A stretch of 64,000 bases of DNA from Amycolatopsis oliviviridis (GCF_014654365.1 NZ_BNAY01000001.1:1364001-1428000), one strand, 5' to 3'; positions 8,409 through 16,440 are shown, numbered from the stretch's first letter. Notes: generated by a model not told the origin, from the sequence alone. A program made the numbers and translations.

Positions 8409-9479
8409 TCAGTACGCGTTCCCGAGTTTCTGCGCGGCGTTCGCCGAGTCGTACTGGTCGTCGGAGATCACCACGGTCGGCGGGATCTCCTTGCCGGCGG
8501 CGAAGTCCTGCAGGGTGGAGAAGGCGAGCGGGCCGAAGCGCGGGTTCGATTCGATGACCGCGTTGTAGCTGCCGTCGGCGATGAGCTGGACGGCGTTGCG
8601 GGTGCCGTCGATCGAGACGATCTTGACGTCCTTGCCCGGCGTCTTGCCCGCGGCCTTGAGCGCGGTGACCGCGCCGATGCCCATCTCGTCGTTCTCGGCG
8701 TAGACGGCGGTGATCTCCGGGTTGCTCTGGATGAGCTGCTCCATGACCGCCTGGCCCTTGGACCGGTCGAACTCACCGGTCTGCTCGGCGACGATCTGGA
8801 TACCCGGCGTGGCGGCGATCTCGTCCTTGAAACCCTTGGTGCGGTCGGTGGTCACGTTGTTGCCGGACGCGCCGAGCAGGATCGCGACCTTGCCGGTGCC
8901 GCCGGTCGCCTTCACCATCTCCTGCGCCGCGCGCTTGCCCTGCTCGACGAAGTTGGAGCCGATGAAGGTCAGGTAGTCGGCGCACGGCTGCGAGGTCACC
9001 TTGCGGTCGATCGTGATGACCGGGACCTTCTTGGCCTTCGCCGCGTCGAGGGCGGGCTGGAGACCGTCGGAGTTCAGCGGCGCCACGATGAGCAGCTGCG
9101 CGCCCCGGTCCAGCAACGACTTGATGTCGCTGACCTGCTTGTTGAGATCGCTCTGCGCGTTGGTGACCAGGAGCTTGTCCGCCGGGACACCGAGTTTCGC
9201 CGCTTCGTCCTTGATGGACTGCGTCTCGGCGATCCGGAACGGGTTCGCCTCCTTCTCCGACTGGGAGAAGCCGATGACCGCGTTCTTCACGTCCACCTGC
9301 GGATAGCCGGTCTTCTCGCGGGCACAGCCCGGCCCGGTCGCGGCCTGGCTCGGCGCCGCCGAAGCGGCCGGTCCCGCACCCGACGGGGCGGATTGCTGGG
9401 TCTCACGGCTGGTGCAGGCCGTCAGCGCGAGCGCGAGGCCGGTCACCAGGAGCAGGGTGCGGCGGATGGGCAGGGACAT
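8409..9479 (-). CDS. ytfQ: Sugar ABC transporter substrate-binding lipoprotein, YtfQ-like
   Basis: A 356-residue lipoprotein. The ATG at 9479 is preferred over an upstream in-frame start because GAGGAG lies at the right spacing before it and the lipoprotein signal then begins immediately (lipobox LTAC, near residue 22). After a Ser/Ala/Pro-rich linker comes a periplasmic-binding-protein-like fold of the LacI/ribose type. The stretches VIGFSQ, IAETQSIKDEAAK, DRTKGF, GEFDRSKGQAVME and VYAENDEMGIGA are close to E. coli YtfQ, which binds galactofuranose. First gene of the operon, divergent from the LacI gene and directly downstream of its operator. Confidence 0.88.
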   Translation of the reverse strand: MSLPIRRTLLLVTGLALALTACTSRETQQSAPSGAGPAASAAPSQAATGPGCAREKTGYPQVDVKNAVIGFSQSEKEANPFRIAETQSIKDEAAKLGVPADKLLVTNAQSDLNKQVSDIKSLLDRGAQLLIVAPLNSDGLQPALDAAKAKKVPVITIDRKVTSQPCADYLTFIGSNFVEQGKRAAQEMVKATGGTGKVAILLGASGNNVTTDRTKGFKDEIAATPGIQIVAEQTGEFDRSKGQAVMEQLIQSNPEITAVYAENDEMGIGAVTALKAAGKTPGKDVKIVSIDGTRNAVQLIADGSYNAVIESNPRFGPLAFSTLQDFAAGKEIPPTVVISDDQYDSANAAQKLGNAY

Positions 9480-9548
9480 CGATCGCTCCTCGGGGAAGTC
9501 GAGCACACGGGTCGGCGGTGACCCATGTCACTCATAGGGACGATGCCA

Positions 9549-9579
9549 GATTTACATCGTTGGTACAACGTTGTAAATC
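9549..9579. promoter_or_regulatory. LacI-type operator in the divergent promoter region
   Basis: A 31-bp near-perfect palindrome centred at 9564 (GATTTACA at 9549-9556 mirrored by TGTAAATC at 9572-9579, with CGTTG/CAACG inside and one mismatched pair). It also contains the perfect 12-mer TACAACGTTGTA at 9564-9575, the typical core of LacI-family sites. It lies between the importer operon and the LacI gene, so it is the probable operator for both. The overlap of two site-like units could allow two dimers to bind. Confidence 0.8.
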
Positions 9580-9639
9580 CGCCGTTCGCGCGGCTAGGCT
9601 GTGCCGGATCTGTGCCGGACCATGCAGAGGGGAGCGAGG

Positions 9640-10638
9640 GTGGCCACGCTCAAGGATGTCGCCAAGCTTGCGGGCGTCTCCGTCAAGACCGTGTCGAACG
9701 TGGTCAACGGCTACGACTTCGTCAAGCCGGAGAACCGCAAGCGTGTCGAGGAGGCGTTGGCGTCGACCGGTTACCGGCCCAATCTCGGCGCCCGCAATCT
9801 CCGCCGCGGCCGCACGGGGTTCCTCGGGCTGATGCTGCCCGAACTGAGCATCCCGTACTTCGGCGAGCTGGCGGGCCTGGTGCTGCAGGCGGCGCAGGAG
9901 CACGAGTGGAACGTCCTCATCGAGCAGACCCTCGGCACCAGGGAGCGCGAGCGCAACACGCTGTCCGCGCTCGGCCCGCATCTGATCGACGGCGCGATCA
10001 TCAGCCCGGAAGCGTTGCACACCAACGACTTCGAAGACCTCGCACCGGGTGTGCCGCTGGTGATGCTCGGCGAGCACGTCGTCGACGTCCCGATAGACCA
10101 CGTCGGCATCGACAACGTCCAGGCCGCCCGGATCGCGGTGCGGCACCTGCTCTCGCTCGGCAGGCGCCGGATCGCCGCGATCGGCGCGCATCCGCAGCGT
10201 CACACCGCCGCGCAACGACTCGACGGCTACCACTCGGCGCTCGACGAGGCGGGGCTCGCGCCCATCCCGGAACTGGTCCTGCCCGCGCTGCGCTACCACC
10301 GCGCCAACGGCGCCGAGGCGATGGCGCATCTTCTCGCGCTGCCGGAGCCGCCCGACGCGGTCTTCTGCTTCAACGACCTCCTCGCCATCGGCGCCCTTCG
10401 CGCCGCGGCCGAACGCGGCGTCCAGGTGCCGTCGGACATGGCGATCGTCGGCTTCGACAACAACGAGGAGAGCGCGTACAGCCTTCCTTCGCTGACGACG
10501 ATCGCGCCGGACAAGGCGGCGATCGCGCGGACCGCGGTCGACCTGCTGCGGCGGCGCATCGCGGGCGGGAGCGACCTCGAACCCGAGGACGTCCAGACGC
10601 CGTTCTCCCTCGAAATCCGGAACAGCACCGTCGCCTGA
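9640..10638 (+). CDS. LacI-family transcriptional repressor
   Basis: A 332-residue regulator. The GTG at 9640 (MATLKDVAKLAGVSVKTVSNVVNG) is chosen because the LacI helix-turn-helix normally starts within a few residues of the N-terminus and a purine-rich RBS (ggggagcgagg) precedes it; the frame is open further upstream. Residues 1-55 are the HTH and hinge helix (NLGARNLR); 60-330 the sugar-binding-protein-like effector domain, ending with the typical GFDNNEES-x-PSLTTI block. It is divergent from the YtfQ-like importer operon and very likely represses it, with a furanose sugar as the probable inducer. Confidence 0.9.
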   Translation: MATLKDVAKLAGVSVKTVSNVVNGYDFVKPENRKRVEEALASTGYRPNLGARNLRRGRTGFLGLMLPELSIPYFGELAGLVLQAAQEHEWNVLIEQTLGTRERERNTLSALGPHLIDGAIISPEALHTNDFEDLAPGVPLVMLGEHVVDVPIDHVGIDNVQAARIAVRHLLSLGRRRIAAIGAHPQRHTAAQRLDGYHSALDEAGLAPIPELVLPALRYHRANGAEAMAHLLALPEPPDAVFCFNDLLAIGALRAAAERGVQVPSDMAIVGFDNNEESAYSLPSLTTIAPDKAAIARTAVDLLRRRIAGGSDLEPEDVQTPFSLEIRNSTVA

Positions 10639-10642
10639 CTCC

Positions 10643-10706
10643 CGCGTTTAGTCCTCTGGATGCGGTGGTTGCCCGCGCAAGTACCGCATTCAGAGGACGA
10701 AATGCG
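10643..10706. repeat. Imperfect long inverted repeat
   Basis: Arms 10643-10666 and 10683-10706 pair over about 24 bp with a few mismatches; the cores are GTCCTCTGGATGCGGT and ACCGCATTCAGAGGAC. It lies just after the LacI stop and just before the histidine kinase gene, so it may end LacI transcription. Its high symmetry resembles the other intergenic hairpins in this window. Confidence 0.6.
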
Positions 10707-10714
10707 TTTATTGT

Positions 10715-11824
10715 GTGTCCGTGAACCGGGCCCTGGCCGCGCTGACCGTCGTCGCGTACGTGACGCTGCCCCTCGGCTCGGCCAAATACGAGACGCTGGT
10801 GCTGCCGACGCTCCTCGCCGGGCTGGTCTACGCCGTGATCGCGATCGCCGGCTTCCCCTGGGTCCAGAAACAGGGACGCGCGTGGGCGATCGCCTACATC
10901 TGCGTTCAGTTACCGCTCGGCTTCACCCTGTTCTCCCTTTCGGGCGCCGCTGTCGGAGCCGTCCTGCTGCTCGTCGTCCTCGTCTGCCACACCGTGTTGC
11001 TGCTGCCGCCGCGCGTGGCGTTCGGCGTCGCGGTGCTGATCCCGCTGATCCATCTGCCGATGGCGCCGATGGACGGGCTTCGCGAGGGGCTCGGGACGCT
11101 CGCGGTCATGGTGTTCGCCGCCGTGGTGACCGAACTGGTCCTGCGGGAGAAGCGGGCGCGGGAGGAACTGGCCGAGGCGCACGAACGACTTCGCGATCAC
11201 GCGGCGCAGGCCGAACAGCTCGCGACGATCCAGGAGCGCAACCGGCTCGCGCGCGACATCCACGACGGGCTCGGCCATCACCTCACGGTCGTGCAGATGA
11301 TGCTGCAGGCCGCCCGCGCGGTGATCGGCACCGGCGACACGGAACGCGCCGACGGGATGCTCGCCAAGGCACAGGACCAGTCGCGCGAGGCCCTCAACGA
11401 GGTCCGCCGGTCGGTGTCGGCACTGCGGGAGCCACGCTCCGAACCGCTCGCGGACGCGTTGCGCGCCTTGACGGAGGAGGCGTCCGCGGCGGGGGTGCCG
11501 ACCGGGCTGGAGGTCAAGGGCACGGCGCGAGACACGCGCGCCGAGGTGGAGGAGTCGCTTTTCCGGGCGGCCCAGGAGGGATTGACCAACGTGCGCAAGC
11601 ACGCGCGCGCCCAGGCCGCGACCGTGGTGCTCGACTACGCCGGAGCCGATCGCGTCCGGCTCGAAGTCCGCGACGACGGCCTCGGACTCACCGGGCAACC
11701 TTTACCGGACAGGGGTTTCGGGCTCCTCGGGCTCCGTGAGCGGGTCGCCGGGCTCGGCGGGCAGGTCTCGGTCGACTCGGTCGAAGGGCACGGTCTGACG
11801 CTCACCGTGGAGGTGCCGGGGTGA
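10715..11824 (+). CDS. NarL-class sensor histidine kinase
   Basis: A 369-residue membrane kinase. Residues 1-145 hold five or six hydrophobic segments with only short loops, so it probably senses a membrane or cell-envelope cue. A coiled-coil stretch (EKRAREELAEAHERLRDHAAQ) leads to the HisKA_3 motif ERNRLARDIHDGLGHHL with the phospho-acceptor His, then a HATPase domain with EGLTNVRKHA, DDGLG and GFGLLGLRERV. The start GTG at 10715 is followed by another GTG at 10721; either is possible. The stop overlaps the GTG of the response regulator (GTGA). No GAF or PAS domain is visible, so it is not a DosS-type sensor. Confidence 0.9.
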   Translation: MSVNRALAALTVVAYVTLPLGSAKYETLVLPTLLAGLVYAVIAIAGFPWVQKQGRAWAIAYICVQLPLGFTLFSLSGAAVGAVLLLVVLVCHTVLLLPPRVAFGVAVLIPLIHLPMAPMDGLREGLGTLAVMVFAAVVTELVLREKRAREELAEAHERLRDHAAQAEQLATIQERNRLARDIHDGLGHHLTVVQMMLQAARAVIGTGDTERADGMLAKAQDQSREALNEVRRSVSALREPRSEPLADALRALTEEASAAGVPTGLEVKGTARDTRAEVEESLFRAAQEGLTNVRKHARAQAATVVLDYAGADRVRLEVRDDGLGLTGQPLPDRGFGLLGLRERVAGLGGQVSVDSVEGHGLTLTVEVPG

Positions 11825-12468
11825 GCGTCCGTGTCCTGATCGTCGACGACCAGGCCCTGTTCCGCGAGGCGTTGGCGACCCTGCTGGAGGTCCAGCCGGA
11901 GATCGAGGTCGTCGGTGAGGCGGCCGACGGCGAGCAGGCCGTCCGGCTCTGCGCCGAGCTCACTCCCGACGTCGCCCTGATGGACCTGCGGATGCCGGTG
12001 CTGGACGGGATCGCGGCCACCACCCGGCTCCGGGCCGAGCAGCCCGGCGTACGGGTTCTCGCGCTGACCACGTTCGACGACGACGAGGACGTCTTCGCGG
12101 CGCTGCGGGCCGGCGCCGTCGGGTATCTGCTCAAGGACGTCTCGTCGACACGGCTGGTGGAAGCGCTGGTCGCGGCCAAGCGGGGCGAGTCGGTACTGCA
12201 GCCGTCGGTGGCCGCGAAGCTCGTCGCGAGGGTGGCGCGGCTGCCCGCCGAGACACCCCGGGCCCAGCCGTTGGCGACCCCGCTTTCGGAGCGGGAACTG
12301 GAGGTCGTCCGGCTCCTCGCGGACGGCCGCAGCAACCGGGAGATCGCCAAGACCCTGTTCCTCGCCGAAGGCACGGTGAAGAACCTCGTGACCAGTGTCC
12401 TGTCCAAGCTCCAGGTGCGGGACCGGACGCAGGCCGCCTTGCGCGCGAAGGAACTCGGCCTGTTCTGA
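11821..12468 (+). CDS. NarL/LuxR-family response regulator
   Basis: A 215-residue regulator. The receiver domain (1-120) has the acidic pair D9-D10, phospho-acceptor D55 in ALMDLRMP, and the conserved Lys in YLLKD. The C-terminal LuxR-type HTH (about 150-212) reads LSERELEVVRLLADGRSNREIAKTL in pieces typical of the family. It is translationally coupled to the kinase gene by GTGA overlap and is its cognate partner. Target genes are not evident from this window. Confidence 0.92.
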   Translation: MSVRVLIVDDQALFREALATLLEVQPEIEVVGEAADGEQAVRLCAELTPDVALMDLRMPVLDGIAATTRLRAEQPGVRVLALTTFDDDEDVFAALRAGAVGYLLKDVSSTRLVEALVAAKRGESVLQPSVAAKLVARVARLPAETPRAQPLATPLSERELEVVRLLADGRSNREIAKTLFLAEGTVKNLVTSVLSKLQVRDRTQAALRAKELGLF

Positions 12469-12476
12469 CCGTGGGC

Positions 12477-12546
12477 GTCGTGAGTGTTTCGGGTCGTTCC
12501 AACGACACTTGCCACTCACGACCAGTTCAAGATAGTCGTGAGTGGC
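12477..12546. repeat. GTCGTGAGTG inverted and direct repeats
   Basis: GTCGTGAGTG occurs at 12477-12486 and again at 12536-12545, with its complement CACTCACGAC at 12513-12522, so either outer copy can pair with the middle one. It lies directly after the response-regulator stop. The same GTCGTGAG word forms the outer ends of the element at 27261-27613. Probably part of a dispersed intergenic repeat family; it may also act as a terminator. Confidence 0.6.
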
Positions 12547-12609
12547 GCTTCGGGTCATTGAGAGGTGCGGCAAGGTGGCGCCGTGGCCGAGCCCAAGGTG
12601 AGCGAAGGC

Positions 12610-12728
12610 GTAACTCGTGTGATCAGGAACGGATCTCGCGTGATCGGACGCCGAACTCGGTGAACGTCGTCTGATCACGCGAGATCCGTCTCTGATCACG
12701 CGTGATCGCCACCTGATCACGCGAGATC
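12610..12728. repeat. Array of 21-bp-period repeats arranged as an inverted repeat
   Basis: On the right, TGATCACGCGAGATC or its variant TGATCACGCGTGATC starts at 12672, 12693 and 12714, exactly 21 bp apart. On the left, reverse-oriented relatives (core ATCTCGCGTGATC) follow the same 21-bp phase from about 12610 (units at 12610, 12631 and 12652). The whole is thus an imperfect inverted repeat made of 21-bp units with no spacers. A second array with the same core lies at 50926-51021. No gene overlaps it. Confidence 0.75.
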
Positions 12729-12761
12729 GCCTGTCTCCCCGGACACGACGCCAAGCCCCGG

Positions 12762-12810
12762 GGTGAAGGGGACTCTCCGCGCGTGCGATGAGGGGAAAGT
12801 CCCCTTCACC
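12762..12810. repeat. Inverted repeat, hairpin
   Basis: GGTGAAGGGGACT at 12762-12774 is mirrored by AGTCCCCTTCACC at 12798-12810, with weaker pairing continuing inward. The remainder of the gap between the response regulator and the gene at 12961 shows only a plain leader with an RBS. Same GTGAAGG/CCTTCAC theme as hairpins at 27330-27380 and 27536-27552. Confidence 0.6.
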
Positions 12811-12960
12811 GCGCGGACCGCCGCCGAGCACCGGTCCCCCGCCCCGAAACGTGACGGCCTGACCGCGGTCACATGACCCCGCGCATGACTTCCGGCACCT
12901 GCCCGCGTGCCCCTCCCCGGCCGAACATTGCTCCCGTCGCACCGAACGAGGGAGCCGGGA

Positions 12961-13359
12961 ATGAACCACACGACAGAACCGAAGACCCGCAACCGGGCCG
13001 TCCTGCACTTCATCCGCCACGCGGTGGAAATGCTCATCGCGATGGTGGCCGGGATGATCGTGCTCGAACCGGTCTGGTCGTTCCTGTGGCCCGGCCTGGC
13101 CGGGAACGTGACCGCGAGCGCGCTGGTGATGGCGACGAACATGTCGCTCGGCATGGCGCTGTGGATGCGGATCCGGCGCCACGGCTGGGCTTCGATCGCG
13201 GAGATGTCGGCCGCGATGTACCTGCCCTACGTCCTCTTCCTTCCGTTCTTCTGGACCGGCCTGGTCTCCGGGACGACCTTGATGACCGCCGGGCACGTGC
13301 TGATGGTGCCCGCGATGCTCGCCGCCATGGTCCGCCGTCGCGCCGAGTACGGAGCCTGA
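12961..13359 (+). CDS. Small multi-pass membrane protein, function unknown
   Basis: A 132-residue protein with four hydrophobic segments (about 24-45, 52-72, 80-100 and 108-126) after a short charged N-terminus. The ATG at 12961 is preferred to upstream in-frame codons because a purine-rich RBS (cgagggagccggga) precedes it. It ends 1 bp before the DJ-1/PfpI gene, so the two are co-transcribed and possibly coupled. No known family is recognised with certainty. A role as membrane partner of the DJ-1-like protein is inference only. Confidence 0.7.
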   Translation: MNHTTEPKTRNRAVLHFIRHAVEMLIAMVAGMIVLEPVWSFLWPGLAGNVTASALVMATNMSLGMALWMRIRRHGWASIAEMSAAMYLPYVLFLPFFWTGLVSGTTLMTAGHVLMVPAMLAAMVRRRAEYGA

Positions 13360-13360
13360 C

Positions 13361-14686
13361 ATGCGCACCTTCGTCCGCGTCACGCTGACCGTGCTGGCGT
13401 TCACCGTCGCCGCGCTGGCCCTGCCGCTCACCTTGGGCGGCCTCACGCTCAGTGCCAGCTTCGAAAACCGTTACACGGCGAGAACCGACGGGATGTCGCC
13501 GCAACCGGCACGGAGAGCGCACGATCCCGCCAAGCCCACCGCCGTGATCGTCGTCGGCAACCAGGGCGCCGTCGTCTCCGACGCGCTCGCCCCGTACGAG
13601 ATCCTGGCGGCGAGCGGCGCGTTCAACGTCTACACCGTCGCGCCGGAGGCCCGCCCGGTCACCCTGACCGGCGGCCTCGACCTGATCCCCGACCTGGGTT
13701 TCGCCGATCTCGACAGGCTGCTTTCCTCCGCCGCCCCCGACGTCGTGGTGGTGCCCGCGCTGCCGGACCTCGGTGAGCCGACCACGCGTCCGGTGACCGA
13801 CTGGCTGAAGCGGCAGTCCTCGAAAGGCGCGCTGCTCATGAGCGTCTGCAACGGTTCGGGCGTCCTCGCCTCGGCCGGGCTGCTCGACGGGCGGAAGGCC
13901 ACCGCGCACTGGATCCGCATCGGCGGCTTCGACGACGAATTCCCCGCTGTGGACTGGGTTCGCGGCACGCGCTACGTCGATGACGGGAACATCGTGACCA
14001 CGGCCGGGATCCTGTCCGGGATCGACGGTGCGCTGCGGGTGACCGAGCGGATCGCCGGCACCGAAACCGCGCGGAAGACCGCCGAGGCGATCGGCTGGAC
14101 CCGCTATTCCGCGAACTCCAGCCCGCCGATGACGCAGAACACCTTCGGGGCGGCCGACACCGTCGTCGGCTTCAACACCGCCTTCAGATGGGACAAGCCG
14201 AGGCTCGGTGTCCTGCTGACCAGCGGGATCCGGGAGCTGGAACTCGCCGCCGTGTTCGACACCTACGGTCAGTCGCTGGCGGTCGAAACGACCGCGCTCG
14301 GTCTCGACGGCACGCCGATCCAGTCCCGGCACGGACTAACCTTCGCCCCACGCGGCACGCCGGTCGCCGGAGACCTCGACAGGCTGATCGTGCCCGGCGC
14401 CGACGCGGCCGCGAAGCACGCGGCCGATCGGTACTCCGCGCTCTCGCCGGTGTACCTGCACGCCACGCCGGGGTTCCCGTTCGACGCCGTACTCGAAGAC
14501 CTCGTGCGCACCACGGACACCGCGACCACCCGGTGGACGGCCAGGACACTCGAGTACCAGACGGGGCACCTCGCGCTCGACGGCCCGGCCTGGCCGTGGA
14601 CGGTGACGCTCCGGCCGTTCGGTCTCGCCGTCCTCGGGCTGCTCGCGGCTTTCGGGATCCGCGCGCTCTATCGCCGTCGCGCGTGA
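13361..14686 (+). CDS. Membrane-tethered DJ-1/PfpI family protein
   Basis: A 441-residue protein with a signal-anchor helix at 7-31 and a second helix near the C-terminus (about 418-436) followed by RRRA. Between them, residues about 60-240 form a DJ-1/PfpI (GATase1-like) domain with the nucleophile elbow MSVCNGSG; the Cys lies near residue 165. A second half (about 270-400, GVLLTSGIRELELAAVF through RLIVPGADAA) looks like a degenerate repeat of the same fold without a Cys at the elbow. The two helices suggest the domains lie outside the membrane. Proteins of this type are related to AraC-type regulators' sensor domains and to DJ-1 hydrolases or chaperones. Its 3' end overlaps the convergent Acg-like gene by 19 bp. 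Confidence 0.75.
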   Translation: MRTFVRVTLTVLAFTVAALALPLTLGGLTLSASFENRYTARTDGMSPQPARRAHDPAKPTAVIVVGNQGAVVSDALAPYEILAASGAFNVYTVAPEARPVTLTGGLDLIPDLGFADLDRLLSSAAPDVVVVPALPDLGEPTTRPVTDWLKRQSSKGALLMSVCNGSGVLASAGLLDGRKATAHWIRIGGFDDEFPAVDWVRGTRYVDDGNIVTTAGILSGIDGALRVTERIAGTETARKTAEAIGWTRYSANSSPPMTQNTFGAADTVVGFNTAFRWDKPRLGVLLTSGIRELELAAVFDTYGQSLAVETTALGLDGTPIQSRHGLTFAPRGTPVAGDLDRLIVPGADAAAKHAADRYSALSPVYLHATPGFPFDAVLEDLVRTTDTATTRWTARTLEYQTGHLALDGPAWPWTVTLRPFGLAVLGLLAAFGIRALYRRRA

Positions 14687-15417
14687 TGGACGCCGACCGC
14701 CAGTTGCGGAATACCCGGCAGTCCGGTGAGCCCGAACAGCGAGACCCGGACCTTCGGTGGATCGAACGGCTCGGTGACGGTCGAACACCGCAGGCCGGAC
14801 TCGGTGGCGAGCAGCCGGAGCCGCTGCGCCACCTGGCCCGCCCGCAGCAGGTGGTGGCGTGCCTCGGAGACGCTGGTGACCAGGAAGGCCGACCACGTGT
14901 CCTCCGGGTCGTCGCCGGGTGGCGCGATCGTCCGGGCGACGGCGCCGCCGATCCTCGGCAACGACCGGATCTGCCGCGGCGAAAGCGACTTCACGCGGAC
15001 GCCGTCGGCGGGTTCCTCATCGAGGCTCAGGATCGGCGCACCGTGGCTCGGACAGGACGCGCGCCCGGACATCGCCCCGAACAGGGCGAGATCGCCGGCG
15101 CCGGGACGTTTCCTCCCGGCGGCGGTGATCCGCGCGATCCGCCGTGGATCGGCGTCGCCGGGCGAGAACTCGATCTCCGGGAGCCAGCCCAGCGCCCGCA
15201 TCGCGACGTCGAGATGGACGAGCAGGGCGCCGCACGCGAGGTGTCTTCCCCGGTGGTCGTCCCCGGGCCGTTCGACCAGGTCGACGCCGTCGCCGCGGAT
15301 CTCCAGCGGCCATTCCCCGGCTAGCCAGCGCCTGGGTGCCCAGTGCGCCGCCCGAACCAGGATCCGGGTCTCCTCGGCCGTCCACCGGTGCGCGCCGAGT
15401 ACGGCGGCCGCGCTCAC
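14668..15417 (-). CDS. Degenerate Acg-family nitroreductase-like protein
   Basis: A 249-residue protein that resembles the Acg family in overall order (N-terminal AxxWAPRRWLAGEWPLEI, then HLACGALLVHLDVAMRALGW, and a C-terminal RLRLLATESGLRCS block). It is about 80 residues shorter than its neighbour. The usual FMN-contact motif SPHNSQPW is replaced by APRRWLAGEW and several internal segments are missing. Flavin binding is therefore doubtful. The GTG start overlaps the upstream Acg gene's stop (GTGA order on the minus strand), so both are made together and may form a heterodimer. Could be a decaying duplicate or a regulatory partner. Confidence 0.65.
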   Translation of the reverse strand: MSAAAVLGAHRWTAEETRILVRAAHWAPRRWLAGEWPLEIRGDGVDLVERPGDDHRGRHLACGALLVHLDVAMRALGWLPEIEFSPGDADPRRIARITAAGRKRPGAGDLALFGAMSGRASCPSHGAPILSLDEEPADGVRVKSLSPRQIRSLPRIGGAVARTIAPPGDDPEDTWSAFLVTSVSEARHHLLRAGQVAQRLRLLATESGLRCSTVTEPFDPPKVRVSLFGLTGLPGIPQLAVGVHHARRR

Positions 15418-16382
15418 CGGCGGTCCTCCCCCGGCATGATCCGGATGACCGCGCCGAGCGGACGGCGCGGCGTCGTGGAGCCCGGGAAGCCATAGCCCAG
15501 ACGGAAAACGGCCTGGGGATGGTCGTGTTCACCGAGCAGGGACCGCAGGACTGCGCGCGCGGACGGGATTTCCATGGGCTGTGAATAGAACGACGCGCTG
15601 AGGCCGAGCGAAGTCGCCGTCAGCAACGCCCGCTGCATCGCCCGCCCGGCGCGAAGCTGCGTGAGCGGCCCGTCGGTCGGCGTCGTCAGCACGGCGACGA
15701 CCGGGTCACGTTCGAACTCCCTGGTCTGGTCGCCGTTCCCGTAGTGCCGGACCGGCAACAGCCCGCCTGAGGGGCGTGGTCCGCCCGCGTAGGCCGGGAC
15801 ACCGTCGCGACTCCCGTTCTCCTTGGTCCACGCGCGGAGTTCCGCCTGGAAGCGTTCGTCGAGCATCTGCACGTGATCCGCCCGCCGGATGAGCCCCGCG
15901 ACGGCCTCCAGCAGGCCCACCTCGTCGAGCAGGATCAGTTTCGCGCCCTCGTCGCGGGCCGCCTGGCGCACCGCGTGCCGGAACCCCGCCGGGACCGGGG
16001 TCGAGGCGAACGGCCGCCGGTTGCTGTAGCGCGCCCGGATCGACGCCGCCAGGCGCTGCACCGCGGCGGCCGCCCGGTGCCGGGACCCGATGGTGACCCT
16101 GGCCAGCAGTTCCGGCCGGTCTTTCCGAGGCAGGAACTCCACGTCGCAGCATCGCCCGGCGACGGCGATGGCGAGTTCGAGGTTCAGCAACGCCGCGCCG
16201 CAGGACAACCTCGCCTCGCGGCCGTCCGGGTCGCACACCGCGAGCACGCGGTTCTCGTCGAGGACGAGGTCGATGGTGTCCGGCCCGAGCTCGAAGAGCC
16301 AGGGCTGGCTGTTGTGGGGCGAGGGCGCCCGGACAGCGGCCTCCAGCGCCGCGGTGACGACCGGTGCTTCAGTGAGGATCAT
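15414..16382 (-). CDS. acg: Acg-family FMN-binding nitroreductase-like oxidoreductase
   Basis: A 322-residue protein close in length to mycobacterial Acg (Rv2032). The N-terminal motif RAPSPHNSQPWLFEL at about 18-32 is the family's flavin-contact signature. It is followed by RLSCGAALLNLELA, RYSNRRPF and the C-terminal SLGLSASFYSQPMEIP and GYG blocks of the nitroreductase fold. ATG at 16382 has RBS AGGAG. In mycobacteria acg is controlled by DosR (hypoxia, NO), and DosR-like boxes lie 60-95 bp upstream here. Acg may sequester flavin rather than reduce nitro compounds; the substrate is unknown. Confidence 0.82.
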   Translation of the reverse strand: MILTEAPVVTAALEAAVRAPSPHNSQPWLFELGPDTIDLVLDENRVLAVCDPDGREARLSCGAALLNLELAIAVAGRCCDVEFLPRKDRPELLARVTIGSRHRAAAAVQRLAASIRARYSNRRPFASTPVPAGFRHAVRQAARDEGAKLILLDEVGLLEAVAGLIRRADHVQMLDERFQAELRAWTKENGSRDGVPAYAGGPRPSGGLLPVRHYGNGDQTREFERDPVVAVLTTPTDGPLTQLRAGRAMQRALLTATSLGLSASFYSQPMEIPSARAVLRSLLGEHDHPQAVFRLGYGFPGSTTPRRPLGAVIRIMPGEDRR

Positions 16383-16440
16383 CGCGGCTCCTAGCCGGAA
16401 GGGTCCTCACAGCCTGTCGCGCGGGAGCCGGGACCGGGAG

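Noticed and set aside
10715..12468. DosS/DosR two-component system for the Acg boxes
   Set aside because: The kinase lacks GAF domains and the regulator lacks any feature specific to DosR; the pair is a generic NarL type.
12610..12728. Possible CRISPR array
   Set aside because: Units abut with no unique spacers, their orientation flips midway, and no cas gene is near.
11635..13446. 603-codon minus-strand frame across the response regulator and repeat region
   Set aside because: It crosses real genes and repeats, has skewed composition and no recognisable motif.
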